Shown: piece after piece, positions 25,107 to 36,514 of the stretch | Position numbering within the stretch: the stretch's first letter is position 1 | Layout of the letters: each line of letters opens with the position of its first letter | DNA from: Thinopyrum elongatum | Taxonomy: Eukaryota; Streptophyta; Magnoliopsida; Poales; Poaceae | Assembly (NCBI GenBank): GCA_011799875.1 | Contig: CM022301.1 | Span: 14,296,443-14,360,442, forward strand | Reading direction: 5' to 3' | DNA: 64,000 bases | Program-made: the position numbers and the translations under genes | Notes under the pieces: model-generated | Seen by the model: the letters and a program-made list of their open reading frames with translations, nothing else | Database searches by the model: none | Told to the model about the DNA's origin: nothing

Positions 25107-25924
25107 TGTTGGAAATATGAGCAATTTACTATATGATTTTATTAACAGAAATAGTAAATAAAACATGACTATTATAGCAGAGATGAAACAAGTCATGTAA
25201 TCTAGCAGAGTGAAGGCAAATAGCATCTACACATGTGAACTAGAACAGAACATATGTAGAACAAAGGCTAGAACAAGAAAGGCTAGAGCAAGAAATTGTG
25301 GCATGATCTTAAATAGAGAGAACACGAAGATGTACGGAACAGCGGCAGAAGCACTGGTCTTGGGGTCGATGTCCTCACCAGCCATGTGGTCAAAGAGGTT
25401 GTCGACGTCGGGGAAGAAGTCGGATGATGTTCTGATGTGTCTATCTGAAGAGGAGCGACCTCTCTTTTATAGGCACAGGGGATGGAGGCGAACAGGCTGT
25501 GACGGGAGGTGAAACAAAAGAGGGAGACGAAGCGAACAGCCTGCAGCCGAAGAGGTGCGCCGTTCGGATTCAATATCCATTACAGCAAAACGTTTCAGCT
25601 CCCGTGTGACCATCCGTATACCCGTCATGCGTGGCAAAAATTTAGACATCGGCTCAGCTCATTCCCGCAACCCGCGGCGCGGAGCGTCGTGACGAGGCGG
25701 GCGGCGGAGGAACGCGCGTGAATGTCCCTCTTGTTCTCGTACTTATACATGTGGGGAAACAACCTCCCTTATAAGGAGGTCCAACTCCTACCAAACTAAC
25801 AATGTGGGACTAAACTTTAGTAGCACCTCTTGCCTTGCATGAATGGGCTAAGTGGGCCTCTAGGATTTATTAGGATTTTCTAAAATTGCTATTGGGCTGT
25901 CCCGAAATAGACTAAATTCCAGCA
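25107..25924. mobile_element. Solo LTR inserted in the LINE
   Basis: The 818-bp block begins TGTTGGAA and ends TTCCAGCA, the inverted TG...CA ends of an LTR, with no internal domain or second LTR. It exactly separates two parts of one LINE reading frame. The flanking target duplication is imperfect (ACCT before, GCCT after), so one copy has mutated or the border is off by a base. The start resembles copia LTRs; family not determined. Confidence 0.65.
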
Positions 25925-27440
25925 GCCTAGTCAGGTTGTCGTTGGTGAGGATCTTGCCTTTTAGGAACAGCCAGAAGAAGAATCTGCACTTGGTCTCCAC
26001 CTTGGACTTCCAGAGCTTCCCATAGTTTCCATCGGCAATGGAGCCAAAGAACTCGCAACCGTAGGCGGGGCTAGTAGTGTAGGATGCAGCAGCATTGCAG
26101 TTCCAAGTGATCACATCGTGTCTTGCCGGAGCAAGAACGATGTGGCGCAATCTTGCCCAGAGGATAGTGAATTGCCTCATTTCTAACTCCGAGGAAATGT
26201 GATGCAAACCTGAAAGCCATTGTTGTCTATCGAGCGCCTTTGCTATAGAGAAGTTTTTTCTGTAGCAAAGACGGAAGAGGACAGGGCCAGCTCTGCAGGT
26301 GGATCCCAGCCCAGCCAGCGGCCCTGCCAGAACCTGGCGCGCGTGCCGCCGCTGACGGTGATGTTGGTGGCAGCCGCGAAGAGGGTGAGGTCGTCTTTGT
26401 CGCAGAGGATGGGAGAGCCACTGCAGGGCTTGTCCTGCGTGCACCATTCCAGCCACTTCCATCGTAACCGTAGGGGCCATCCGAAGCGTTTGAGGTCGAT
26501 GATGCCAAGTCCACCAAGGCATTTGGGCCAGCAGACGGTGGACCAGTTCACTAAAGCAACTCCACGGTCTGCGTCCGGCCTTGATCTCCAAAGGAAATTT
26601 CTCTGTAGGTTTGTCGATTTGTTTGATGTCCCATGCACCGAGCTTGAAGATGGTAATCAGGTAGGTTCGGATTGCTGATAAAACCAAATGGATCAGCCGC
26701 AGACGAGCATCAGCAGACATGAGCTTGCCATGCATTTTTGGAGCATGGAGGCCAGCTTGTCCAGGATTGGTTGGATATCTCCTCAGGTGATGTTCTTGTA
26801 GTGCAGAGGTAGCCCAAGGTAGGTGCATGGGAAATGAAGCAATGGCACCAGGAATTGTTGCATGAGAGTGGGTAGGTCAATGTCATCACAGGAAATAGGG
26901 AGTATGCCGCTCTTCTCCAAGTTGTATGTGAGACCAGAGACAACACCAAAACAGGCTAGCACCATATTGGTTAGCATGCATGATGTCCGCAGGCTTCGGA
27001 GAGATGAAGAGTGTAGCATCATCGGCATAAAGACTCACTCTTAGCTGTGATGGTGGCAAGCTGATCGGGTTGAGAAATTGAGTTGTTGTTGCCTTTGCGA
27101 AGATTCAGTGGAGAAGTGCAATTGCCAGAGTGAAAATCATGGGAGAAAGTGGGTCTCCTTGACGCGGGCCTCTACGGTGGGTGAAGGGCTAGGCCAAGCT
27201 CACCATTCACCATCACGCAAGAAGAGGCAGTGCTCCAGAGCAGGGATGTCATGTCACATCATCGGTTGCCAAAAACCATGTGGGAGAAGAGCTCCATCAG
27301 GACGGACCAAGACACAATGTCAAAAGCTCCGGCAATGTCCATTTTTAGCAGCAGCGTTGGGTCTTTGTGTTGGTGTAGGCTGCGTTTAAGAAGATTGGTC
27401 AAGAGCAAAACTTAGTTGTTGATCGACTAGCTCATGTTGG
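25925..27440 (-). pseudogene. LINE reverse transcriptase (ORF2), decayed, minus strand
   Basis: Order on the minus strand: LLLKMDIAGAFDIVSWSVL (RT motif with catalytic Asp, about 27,310-27,365), then the catalytic YADD at 27,018-27,029 followed by ATLFIS, then VSGLTYNLEKSGILPIS and FPCTYLGLPLHY (26,800-26,960), then the C-terminal region with WSTVCWPKCLGGLGI (26,470-26,560), ending near KGKILTNDNL (25,930-25,975) at the solo LTR. The frame shifts several times and carries stops, so no active protein is made. This is a 5'-truncated plant L1-type retrotransposon. Confidence 0.8.
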
Positions 27441-28399
27441 TAGAAGTGAGGGTCAAACCAAATGCCGGTTGCGACCTTCTCCTGACTTTATCTCAGAACT
27501 TGTAATGGAGGATCGTAAACCTAATTTGGAGGAATAAACACCTACAATATTTCCCGCAAAAATAAACTAGCATGTCCATATCTAGATTGCTGGCTATTGG
27601 GTTCTAGGACAACCCATTAAATTGCAACATGATCAAACTAATCTCACGGATCACATACACAAGGATATCTTGGACCACTCACTTTCAGATACCTCTGAAT
27701 TGATAGTGCGATACAAATTTCAGAGATCAATGCAATTCTACAAAGTAGTTTTAGGATTGTAGAGCTAAACTATTACAACTTGGAGAAGGGGAAGTTGTTG
27801 ATCCACCGATCGCAGGGGGGGGATTCTATAGCGAGAAGAAGGAGATCACGACACGACATCTAGCGCCCTATCAGTTCATTGTAGCAATCAAGGGAATGAA
27901 AGCAATGGCGTGAAAGTAAACATGGGAGGTTATAAGCACTCTTAGTTGTTGATCTCCACACAAGCAAAGTAATCCTAAGCGTCCATCGAACCTTCGTACC
28001 GGTTCATCTCTGCCTCGTCCTAGGTGTCAAATTCTTTAGAGTACAGGAAATGCAGAGATTCAGATTCTTGACAATTGCCCCTACTAAGGAAGATCCTTAT
28101 CCTTGAGGATCTTGTCTTGGAACCCAGGAATGAATGTTACCTCAGTTGCTTCTCGTGGGTTTTCATAACCCCACTGTGAAAAAATGGGATATGATTGAAG
28201 AACTCGGTTAAGGTGTACTTCATAAAGTCAGCGTCCTCCCATGTAGCCTATTCAAGTGAATGTTGGCCCACTGTACTAGCCATCGAGTAACCAGGTGGGG
28301 ATGTCTTGGTATTGCCCTTCTGTATCTAGCACCAGTATTGGAACCACTTTGACTTTGCGAGAGGAATCAACCAAGGGACGACCAAGGGTTGGCACAACA
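27441..28399 (-). pseudogene. Decayed gypsy retrotransposon: pol tail and 3' region
   Basis: At about 28,170-28,370 the minus strand reads, across frame changes, a chromodomain-like pol tail: VPILVLDTEGQYQDIPTWLL, then VQWANIHL, then ATWEDADFMKYTLTEFFNH. The ATWEDADF-type block is typical of the C-terminus of plant Ty3/gypsy polyproteins. Lower coordinates (27,540-28,150) would be the untranslated 3' region and part of an LTR, but I cannot fix the ends. The element stops abruptly at the CACTAG motif at 28,400. Confidence 0.55.
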
Positions 28400-29183
28400 C
28401 ACTAGTACATAAACCTCTAATTAGCGAAAAGTCCTTACTAGCAGCGTCTAGGTCGTGCACCGCTAGTACGGCGTTGCTGGTAAGTAACTCACTGGCAGTG
28501 TGTAAGCCGAACGCTGCTAATAACAATACATTAGCAGCATGTACATTGCATGGTGCCACTATTGCAGGATACTGCTAACACGACATTACAATCAGAGACT
28601 CTTCGATGAAACTGTGTGCGATGCATTAATCACAAACGATGGTGTAAAAAATCCGTAAAAAATGAAACGAACTGTTTGTGATTGTGCAGACATCAAACAC
28701 GATTCAGATCAGAGATGCGTGTGCGATGCGTGGCATACGATTAATCCATACGAACTGTTTGCGATGATTCAGAACAACAGAAACGGTCAGCCAGATGCGG
28801 GTGTGTGCGATATACGGCATACAGTTCACTAGGATGAACTGTGTGTGATTAGGCAACACAATAGAAATGGACAGCCATATCAAGGTGTGTGCGGTGGAGG
28901 GCATATAGTTCACTCGGATGAACTGTCTGCGATGAGCCAAGACAACAGAAACAGTTTAACTGAACAAGATGTGTGTGATACGGGGCAAAAAGGTCCGTAA
29001 TCAGAAATATGTGCGAAGATCAATAATAACACAGATGATTGCTGCTAATAAGCCGTGTGATTTGCTTTGTCTATAGAATAACAACATATATAACTAAAAT
29101 AAACATCCAATTACATAAGTGACTATATAGATCATTTGTACACACCTCAATAAACAATTGCATGCATTCTAAACTAGAAGAAA
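28400..29183. mobile_element. Left terminal region of a CACTA-like element with subterminal repeats
   Basis: CACTAGTACA starts at 28,400. From about 28,430 to 29,050 the DNA repeats words such as GAACTGTTTGCGATG, ATCACAAACGAT and GTGTGTGCGAT at intervals of about 80 bp. A similar cluster is present at 56,190-57,080, and both share GGCTTACAC(A/G)CTGC in opposite orientation. Together these look like the two ends of one large class II element, but I see no matching 3-bp target duplication. Confidence 0.5.
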
Positions 29184-29283
29184 CGGTCGTCTAGCCATCT
29201 ACTTCTTTTGACGCTCCCGCCACTGCACTGTGGCTCAATCCCTGGTCTGGGGCAGGACGAAAACACTTCCTCATGTCAACGAT

Positions 29284-29933
29284 TCACCTGCACATCTCGT
29301 AGCTTGTGTACGCGTCCTTGGCCGCGTACTTGGCGTGTTCTTCATCCAGTCTCTGATGCCAGGCACTGTGACAGGCGTTCTTGTCCTTTTTTCTCTCATC
29401 CTTCATCTTCATGTAGTAGGGGTCGATGATGGCCGAGGCGAGGCCAACCAGGGAGTTCTGTTTGTTGTTGGTGCTGCCCCAGACCTTGTAGTGGTCACGG
29501 ATGTTGACAAGATTCTGGTAGGTCAAGCTCGAAACCTTGAGCGCTTTTAGATCGTTGGTGGTGTCCACCGTAGCGAAACTGTAGTCGGAGTTGTTGATAA
29601 ACCTGGAGAAACGCTCGCAAGGCCTTGTGGCCAGGTGGTAGTGGTAGACGAGGACGTCATGTCGCATGCACAAGTGGGCGACGGCAACCTTCTCATCTTG
29701 CCTGGCACGACCGCTGGTGAACTCGAGGTCGAAGCTGACCACTTGGTATTTGTCCTCAGCAAGCAACTGCTCCATAGTTTGGATGAAGCTCTCCACCGAG
29801 ACCGGCTTGTTCGTGTATAGCACCAAGAGGTCCTTCCCCTCACGTGGGTGTCCACTACGTGATGCGTGGTGAACTGCCCCCCGTTGTCGTCGTCGACCGC
29901 TGGGAGCGCCATTGGAGCCACGAGGAGCGCCAT
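29284..29933 (-). pseudogene. DEDDy 3'-5' exonuclease-like gene (WRN exonuclease type), frameshifted
   Basis: The protein resembles plant Werner-type exonucleases, which remove nucleotides from 3' ends. The DEDDy residues are visible: the D-x-E of FDLEFT (29,716-29,733), an Asp in TTNDLKAL, and YAAKD (about 29,312-29,330). The likely start is ATG 29,912, opening MALPAVDDDNGGQFTTHH; an alternative ATG is at 29,933. Near 29,849 the frame shifts: THVR and EGKDLLVLYT lie in different frames, best explained by a loss of about 4 bases in a GTGCGTGAG-like word. Downstream of that point the exonuclease domain is intact, about 190 aa, and ends with TGA at 29,284-29,286. It sits just inside the left subterminal repeats, so it travels with, or was captured by, a transposon. 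No transposase is adjacent. Confidence 0.65.
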
Positions 29934-30345
29934 TGGAACCGCTGGATGTTCTCTCTGTATGTGTCGTTGTGAGTGTGCTTATTATGTCATGTGGCGCGAG
30001 AGATGAAGGTAAATGGCCGCGGGAATAAATGGGGCCGGGCGGCCTGGATTCTCGGCACGTCCGCATGACAGTTTTTGCAGCGGGTAACTGCATCGTCGCA
30101 CCGCGCCCGGTGCAACCGCATACATAATGGCAGCACGAACGTACATGATCGTGCGCCGGCCCCAAACACTGGCAGCGCGCGTGAAAGGACGAGGGCAGAG
30201 TGCGCGGAGGGACGCGAGAGCAGAGCGCGTCGCGGCCGCCTCAACCGCGAGCAACCACACGCATAGAGCAGTTGAACACGCAGGGAATGGTCGTCTACAA
30301 GCCGGCTGACAGTTGCGACGCTGCGTAGGGAGCGGCCGTGTGCTA
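29934..30345. other. Upstream region of the exonuclease-like gene, no gene seen
   Basis: GC-rich sequence. The exonuclease frame stays open upstream to 30,165 but without any family-like residues, so I treat it as promoter or leader DNA. Confidence 0.4.
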
Positions 30346-30579
30346 CTACCTCCGTCTTGCTCTATTAGTCCCCTTTATATTCTGCGCCATATTTTGACCT
30401 TAAATTTAACTAACAAAATATTAATGGATGTTATAAAAATTATATAATTAGAAACTATGTTCAAATATGAATCCAATGATATAATCTTTGGCGACATGCA
30501 TTCATATTTTATTAGTTAAATCTCTACTCAAAATTTGGCACAAAAATACAAAGACGACTTATAAACCAGGACAGGGTAG
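30346..30579. mobile_element. Stowaway MITE with TA duplication
   Basis: The left end CTACCTCCGTCTTG and the right end, read in reverse CTACCCTGTCCTGG, are inverted repeats continuing for about 30 bp. TA lies immediately outside both ends (30,344-30,345 and 30,580-30,581). The AT-rich core and 234-bp length fit a Triticeae Stowaway. Confidence 0.85.
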
Positions 30580-30849
30580 TAGCACTAGGTAATTAAATCA
30601 CAAACATTTTTTTATTAATCGTATGTGTATGTGTCCTTTCGTCCTTCTCTCACACGTCTTCTCACCCCGCTGCGGCTTCGAGCGCAAGCTTGAGCAGCGC
30701 GTGGGAGCGTTCTTTTGGCCAAACGGTGACTCGAAGTGGCGCCAATGAATCGTCGATGAGCCTGTTCACGCGCAACCGCGCAGGTTCCCGCGCAAGCTTC
30801 CTGCCCGACTCGGCGAAATCCCCCAAAATCCCAATGCTTACTGACCTGC

Positions 30850-30857
30850 TATATAAA
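30850..30857 (+). promoter_or_regulatory. TATA box of the alanine-rich gene
   Basis: TATATAAA followed by a CCCTAAC word, about 190 bases upstream of the first part of the alanine-rich reading frame. It fits a plant core promoter. Confidence 0.5.
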
Positions 30858-31043
30858 CCCTAACGGCCGGCGAGTCCTGCGTCGCATTTTCCCCTCCCTC
30901 CCTGTAGCTTATCTCGTCTGCTTCTCCCACAATCACCAAAGGCACTGGTCCGTCATCGACGCTCAGCCACTCCGCCGTCATCAAAGGACAACTCCAGCTG
31001 AGAGGCTACACCGCGGCGGCGATGCAGTCCACGGCGTAGTGTA

Positions 31044-31802
31044 GTGCGCGTGGCGTCCCTATTGGGTGTGCGTGCAACACCCACCACACGCTCCGCCGCA
31101 GCTGCCCGTCGGCAGTTGTTGCCGGCCGCCGTTGCCGCCACCCCACCGTCTGTCGCCATGGCCGCCACACCACCGTCGAAAGCCAGGGCCATTGCCCGCT
31201 CCTCCGCCGCGGCCCGAAGGCGGGAGGTGGCCGTCGTGGCCGCCACCCCACTGTCGGCCATCATGGCCATCACCCGCTCCGCCACCGCGGCCCGAAGGCG
31301 GGAGGAGGCGGTCGTGGCTACGACCCCACCGTCGGTTGCCGTGGCCGCCAGCCTACCGTCGACCGCCGGGGTCATCGCCCGCTCCGCCACCACCGCCCGA
31401 AGGCGGGAGATGAAGGTGTAGGCCCGCACGTGCGTCAGTGACCTTGCTTGCTACATCGAATTCCTGTGGGAGAAGGAGGAGCGTCTCGTCGAGCACGCAA
31501 AGAGCCTTACTGCCGCCTTGGCCGCTGCACATGCCACCACAGAGGCGAGTAATGAGGAGATCTACAAATAGTCCCGCTGCTCCGAGAGGGGTCGTCTGGA
31601 GCGGCAGAGGGCGTTCGAGGTGAGCGTCGCTAAAGGTGCAGCAGCAGCAGGCACCGTATTGCAATTGTCCAGCTCGTCAGTAGGCTCCTGCTCCTTTACC
31701 TCTTACTCAGCGCGCTCGGCAGAGGAGAGGCTGCTGGAAGTAGTACAAAGCCTCTCCGTAGTAGTAATAGTATTTATGGGCTATTTTGTTCAGTTCATCT
31801 GA
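31044..31802 (+). pseudogene. Alanine/arginine-rich repeat protein of the outer element, with stops
   Basis: The frame starts near 31,044 and contains three imperfect repeats of about 105 bp (31,110-31,410), each ending in a block like ARRRE preceded by RSxAAARR. It ends MKV then TAG (31,419-31,421), but the same frame continues with ARTCVSDLACYIEFLWEKEE, a likely coiled coil with AALAAAHATTEASNEEIYK, then another TAG and a further open stretch to 31,802. I recognise no family. Its composition resembles the alanine-rich frames at 52,660-53,277 and 53,895-54,299, so these may be related genes of the same element. TAG is one C-to-T change from CAG (Gln) in both cases. Confidence 0.4.
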
Positions 31803-32164
31803 CTATAGATGTGGTTGAACTGTACAACGTACTTAAAATTAGCTAGTATATATAGTTGAACTAGCTATTTCAGTACGTGGTTGGCAACAATTGGGGAAAA
31901 GTTTGGTCGGTTCAGCTGTCGAGTTGAACTGTTTGTATAAAGAACGACTTCTTAATCTATGAATGAAATCTATGCTTAATTACTGAATTTTAGTTGCAAA
32001 AATTAGATAGTGCTAGTGATTTTTAGCTGAAATTTTTGACAAATGGCAGTGTTATAAGGTTGACAAAGGCAATGTTTGTAGATCGACAAATGTCAATCTT
32101 TTCAGTTTGACAAATGGCAATATACCCAAATATGACAGATGCAAATCTTACCAAATTGTCTGTA
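31803..32164. other. Non-coding, no gene seen
   Basis: AT-rich DNA with short repeated words (TTGACAAATGGCA-like at about 32,035 and 32,110). Confidence 0.4.
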
Positions 32165-32515
32165 CGTGGTTGCACACGGGTCATCCGAAAAAACCGTTTG
32201 GGTTGAAGGGATGTTCAAATCCTGCGTGCCAGATTTTCTCTTGGCTTAGGGGCGAAGGAATCATAGCTCTCACTTTGAATACCGTATATAATCTGAACTG
32301 TTTGCGATGAAGGGATGCACAAATCCTATGCGGCAATTTTTTCCCTTGGCTTACTGGGGAAGACAGTAGCCCTCGCTTTGCATACGGGTGTTCTATCTAA
32401 AACGTTTGCGATGAAGAGCTCCACAAGTCCTGCTCGGCACATTTTCCCTTGGCTTACTAGGGAAGCTGTCGGTTTGCATACGGGTGTTCTATATTAAACG
32501 TTTGCGATGAGTGTT
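32165..32515. repeat. Three tandem copies of a subterminal-type repeat, about 105 bp each
   Basis: Each unit runs through a CACACGGGT/CATACGGGTGTTC word, AACTGTTTGCGATGA or AACGTTTGCGATGA, a CACAAATCCT/CACAAGTCCT word, and CCCTTGGCTTACT. The TTTGCGATGA core is shared with the clusters at 28.6-29.0 kb, which ties this stretch to the same element family. Confidence 0.6.
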
Positions 32516-32670
32516 TTAAATTTTAAAACCATTGCTGTTTTTTTTAAATCGTTTGATAAGTTTGTACATTCAGAGAGAAGAACGCAAGTTTGCTCAAACC
32601 ATATGTTTCATTCAATGACACTACGACTTCATATTCATACGATCGAGATACAATATTAAACCCAAAAAAA

Positions 32671-33269
32671 TTAATTCCAGCGGCGGCGGAGGCGGCGTGC
32701 CGCGCCAGCGTTGTCGTCCTCCGGGACGCCGTTGTTGAAGTCTTCAAGGCAGCACAGAATGTTCTTCACTTGGAAATCAAACATCCTGTCGTCGCGCGAT
32801 CGACGGGCGGGGCGCGGGAGGACGGCAACTCGCGGTGCTGCGAGGTAGCTGTCGACGGCGGTGTCCCATGACGCTGAGGGGAGCGCGCGCACAGGTACGG
32901 GCATGACGGGTGCAGGCAAACGCACGGGGACCAGCGCCGCGGTGGGTGCAGGGGCACGCACGGGCACAGGCACGGGCGCTGGCACTGGCATGTACACGAG
33001 CTCGCGCGGGTCCGCGGCGACCTCGCTGACGCCCGCGGCTTCCAGCTCTGCGATAGTGCTCGGCGACCAGCCCGTCAATGCTACGGGATGGTCGCTGGCG
33101 CGGGCGCGGGGATGGGAGCTAGGATGGGCGCGGGGGCGGCAACCGCCGCGGCCAGTTGGTTCAGGGCCATGTCCATGAGGCCCCATTCCTCCTTATTTTC
33201 TATCTCGTCCGGCTCGAAGTTGACTTCACCAAACTAGAAGACTAGTGGCAGATGATCCTTCTGCGCCAT
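32671..33269 (-). pseudogene. Proline/valine/alanine-rich ORF of the outer element, broken
   Basis: Read on the minus strand from ATG 33,267-33,269: MAQKDHLPLVF, a TAG stop, then FGEVNFEPDEIENKEEWGL and MDMALNQLAAAVAAPAPIL with alternating Pro-Ala. A frame change follows, then LTGWSPSTIAELEAAGVSEV and AADPRELVYM, a long Pro-Val-Arg repeat, and a distinct C-terminus with DDRMFDFQVKNILCCLEDF and an Arg-rich end. Function is unknown; the low-complexity middle resembles a linker. One stop and one frame change make it a pseudogene. Confidence 0.4.
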
Positions 33270-33639
33270 GACATTGGTGGAGGTCCGCGGGAAGGGAATG
33301 TGAGGCGAACAGTAAGGCCGCCCGTATTAAACAGTGGCTCGAGTGCCATTAATGAAGAGGATGCGAGCAAGGAGGGCGGCCATGGAAGTCAAAGCGCTCG
33401 CTTCCCACTGAGTCTGCGCAGCGTACAGCTCGCACGCTTCCCGGTGAGCCTACCCATTGGAGGACATCTTGCATGCCTCCCGGTCAGCCTGCACAGCGAA
33501 CCGCGCTCGCACGCCTCCCGTCTACTCAAGCAGTTGTCCGCACGGCACCTCCTAGCCATTAAAAGTGTGACATGTGGCGTCACGTGAATGGTTAACAGAA
33601 CGCCCATGATTTAAATTATACAAACGTTTGAGATAATAA
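33270..33639. other. Non-coding, no gene seen
   Basis: Contains three imperfect copies of a CGCACGC(T/C)TCCCGGT-type word at about 33,430-33,520; otherwise featureless. Confidence 0.4.
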
Positions 33640-35672
33640 GGTGGCAGCTATTTGTTTCAAAATGAGTTGTTGGCTGTTGATTCGAGTGCGTCTTCTCTCA
33701 AATTGGACACGAAAAATACCACAACATGTCGGGTGCCATTCCATGATAGCATGCCAAGTTTCATGAAATTCAAACGAGTTTTGAATATACTAGAATTTAA
33801 AAACAAAGTATCTCAACATTTTGCCGGCAAGCAACAGTGCCCTGGTGTTTGAAATTCATTCTCATTTCTTGCATGGGACCTAAGCATGCACCCAATGACA
33901 CACATTTGATTTTTGAACCAATTTTTCTACACTGGAGCATGTGCACGTAATTCAAATTTGAATTATGCACATAAAATGCCTACAAAACACAGTTAATGTA
34001 TAAAAATGTCCAAACGAACCCTGAAAAATTCTAAATTTTAACACGACACTCCTGTTGCTCTATGTTGCCACTAGGACAAAATTTAAAAGCAAGAGGAGGC
34101 AACGAATATCGTTTCATCCACGAATGAGACACATTCCCTACCGGAACCATGAGGATTGTTGTGAGAAGCTCTGGTTTGTGAGAAGCTTATACCCAAACCT
34201 GCCCCAAATGGGACATTGTTTTTACCACAGCATGTTGATGTCGTTCCATGATAGCATGCCAAGTTTCATGAATTTCAGACGAGTTTTGGATTTACTAGAA
34301 TTTTAAAACCATGTATCTCAATGTTTGCGGCCAAGCGACGGTGCCCTGGTGTTTGAAATTCATTTCCATTTCTTGCATGGGACCTAAGCATCCAATCAAG
34401 GACACACATTTGATTTTTCAACCCATTTATATGCACTGGAGCATGTGCCTGTAGTTCAAATTTGAATTATGCACATAAAATGCCTAGAAAATTGAGTTAA
34501 TGTATAAAAATGTCCAAACGAACCTTGAAAAATTCCAAATTTTAACACAACACTCCTGTTGTTCTATGTTGGCACTAGAAAAAATTTGAAAGCAAGAAAA
34601 GACAATGAATATCGTTTCGTCCACAAAGGTGACACGTTTCCTACCGGAACCACGAGGCTTGTTGTGAGAAGCTTATAACCAAACCTTCCCCAAATGGGAC
34701 AATTTTTTCACCACAGCATGTTGATGTCGTTCCATGATAGAATGCCAAGTTTCATGAATTTTATACGAGTTTTGGATTTACTAGAATTTTTAAACCATGT
34801 ATCTCAATGTTTGCGGCCAAGCGACGACGCCGAGGTGTTTGACATTCATTCCCATTTCTTGCATGGGATCTAAGCATGCAACCAAGACACACATTTGATT
34901 TTTCAACCCATTTTTATGCACTAGAGCATGTACATGTAGTTCAAATTTGAATTATGTACATAAATGGATAGAAAGCTCAGTTAATGTATAAAAATGTCCA
35001 AACAAACCCCGAAAAATTCCAAAATTTAACACGACTCTCCTGTTGTTCTATGTTGACACCAGAAAAATTTAAAGGCAAGAAGAGGCAACGAATATCGTTT
35101 CGTCCAAAAAGGTGACATGTTCCCTACCGGAACCATGTGGCTTGTTGTGAGAAGCTCTGGTTTGTGAGAAGCTTATACCAAAACCTGGCTCAAATGGGAC
35201 AATTTTTTTTACCACAGCATGTTGATGTCATTCCATGATAGCATGCCAAGTTTCATGAATTTCAGACGAGTTTTAGATTTACTAGAATTTTTAAACCATG
35301 CATCTCAATGTTTGCGGCCAATCGACGGTGCCGAGGTGTTTGACATTCATTCCCATTTCTTGCATGGGACCTAAGCATGCAATCAAGGACACACATTTGA
35401 TTTTTCAACCCATTTCTATGCACTGGAGCATGTGCCGGTAGTTCAGAATTGAATTGTGCATATAATTGCCTAGAAAACTCATTTAATGTATAAGAATGTC
35501 CAAACGAACCCCAAAAATTCCAAAATTTAACACGACACTCCTTTTGTTCTATGTTGACACCAGAAAAAAATTTGAAAATAAGAAGAGGCAACGAATATCA
35601 TTTCATCCACAAAGGTGACACATCCCCTACCAGAACCATGAGGCTTGTTGTGAGAAGTTCTAGCTCGTGAGA
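33640..35672. repeat. Tandem array of about 500-bp repeats, left part
   Basis: The word ATAGCATGCCAAGTTTCATG or a close variant recurs at about 33,746, 34,251, 34,738 and 35,239, spacing 487-505 bp, with the whole unit conserved between copies. A further copy is found at 51,994-52,400 beyond a 16.3-kb insertion. The units are AT-rich and non-coding; frames such as 35,262-35,591 are incidental. Confidence 0.85.
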
Positions 35673-35931
35673 TGTCACGCCTCGAGACCGGGCCTAGACG
35701 AGATAGCCGCCGCGCGCCTATAGACCAAAGGCCTATAGTCACGCAAGGCGTGATTAAGCAGGCATAAACCAGTAGTGAATCACAAAAGCTCATATATTAA
35801 CCTTACAAAATTCTTTACATTTACAAATGGCTCAATATTTTATTCTCTAGTCGCTTCCCACCCACTGGTCTAGCCTATTCTTGGATGATGACATCTTCTT
35901 CACATTCTTACGCTAATCAGCGACTGCATAG
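35673..35931 (-). mobile_element. Solo LTR, left part (interrupted by a CACTA)
   Basis: Begins TGTCACGCCTCG at 35,673, preceded by the 5-bp TGAGA (35,668-35,672). The other part ends in ATTACA at 51,993, followed by the same TGAGA. Removing the CACTA leaves a single LTR of about 2.0 kb without internal domain, which is a solo LTR. The orientation is inferred from the TATA box in the right part. Confidence 0.85.
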
Positions 35932-36129
35932 CACTAGTAGAAAAAGGCTCATTTGTCCCGGTTCTAGAGGCCCATTTGTCCCGGTTCTGGAACCGGGACT
36001 AAAGGGTCGGGACTAAAGCCAAACACCTTTAGTCCCGGTTCGCTTACGAACCGGGACAGATGTGGCTCCACGTGGCCACTGCGGCGAGCCTAGGCAGGAG
36101 GGCCTTTAGTCCCGGTTGGTAACACCAAC

Positions 36130-36514
36130 AGGGACCAAAGAGCATCCACGCGTCAGCAGCTCAGAAGCTGGGGTTTTTGTTTTTTTTGAAAGAGGGGGGG
36201 GGGAAGGGGGTTTGGGGGTTTTGTAGGGTTAATTTAGGGGTTTCATATATTGTGTTAGCTAGCTAATAGAGAGAAGTGTCCTCTCTTATCTCCGTGCTTG
36301 GTCGACGCTACGTAATATACGTATGGAGAGGACTCGATACGCTAGCTAGTAAGCAAATGAAGGAAACCATTAAGTACACAAGATCGTCATGAACATATAC
36401 AGAGAGAAGTGATCGACCTCCTCCTTCTCCGAGAGATTGGTCGAACAACAAGTTTTCGTATATCTATCCGACGCTACTAGCTACATATATACAATATAAG
36501 ATCTCTTACAATCC
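36130..36514. other. CACTA left-end non-coding region
   Basis: Lies between the subterminal repeats and the 3' end of the ORF1-Ulp1 gene, so it includes that gene's 3' UTR. A G-rich run at about 36,190-36,225 (four or more tracts of G) could form a G-quadruplex on the plus strand. Confidence 0.5.

Noticed and set aside
33640..35672. CRISPR-like array (regular repeats)
   Set aside because: Units of about 500 bp without spacers in a plant nuclear sequence; ordinary tandem repeats.
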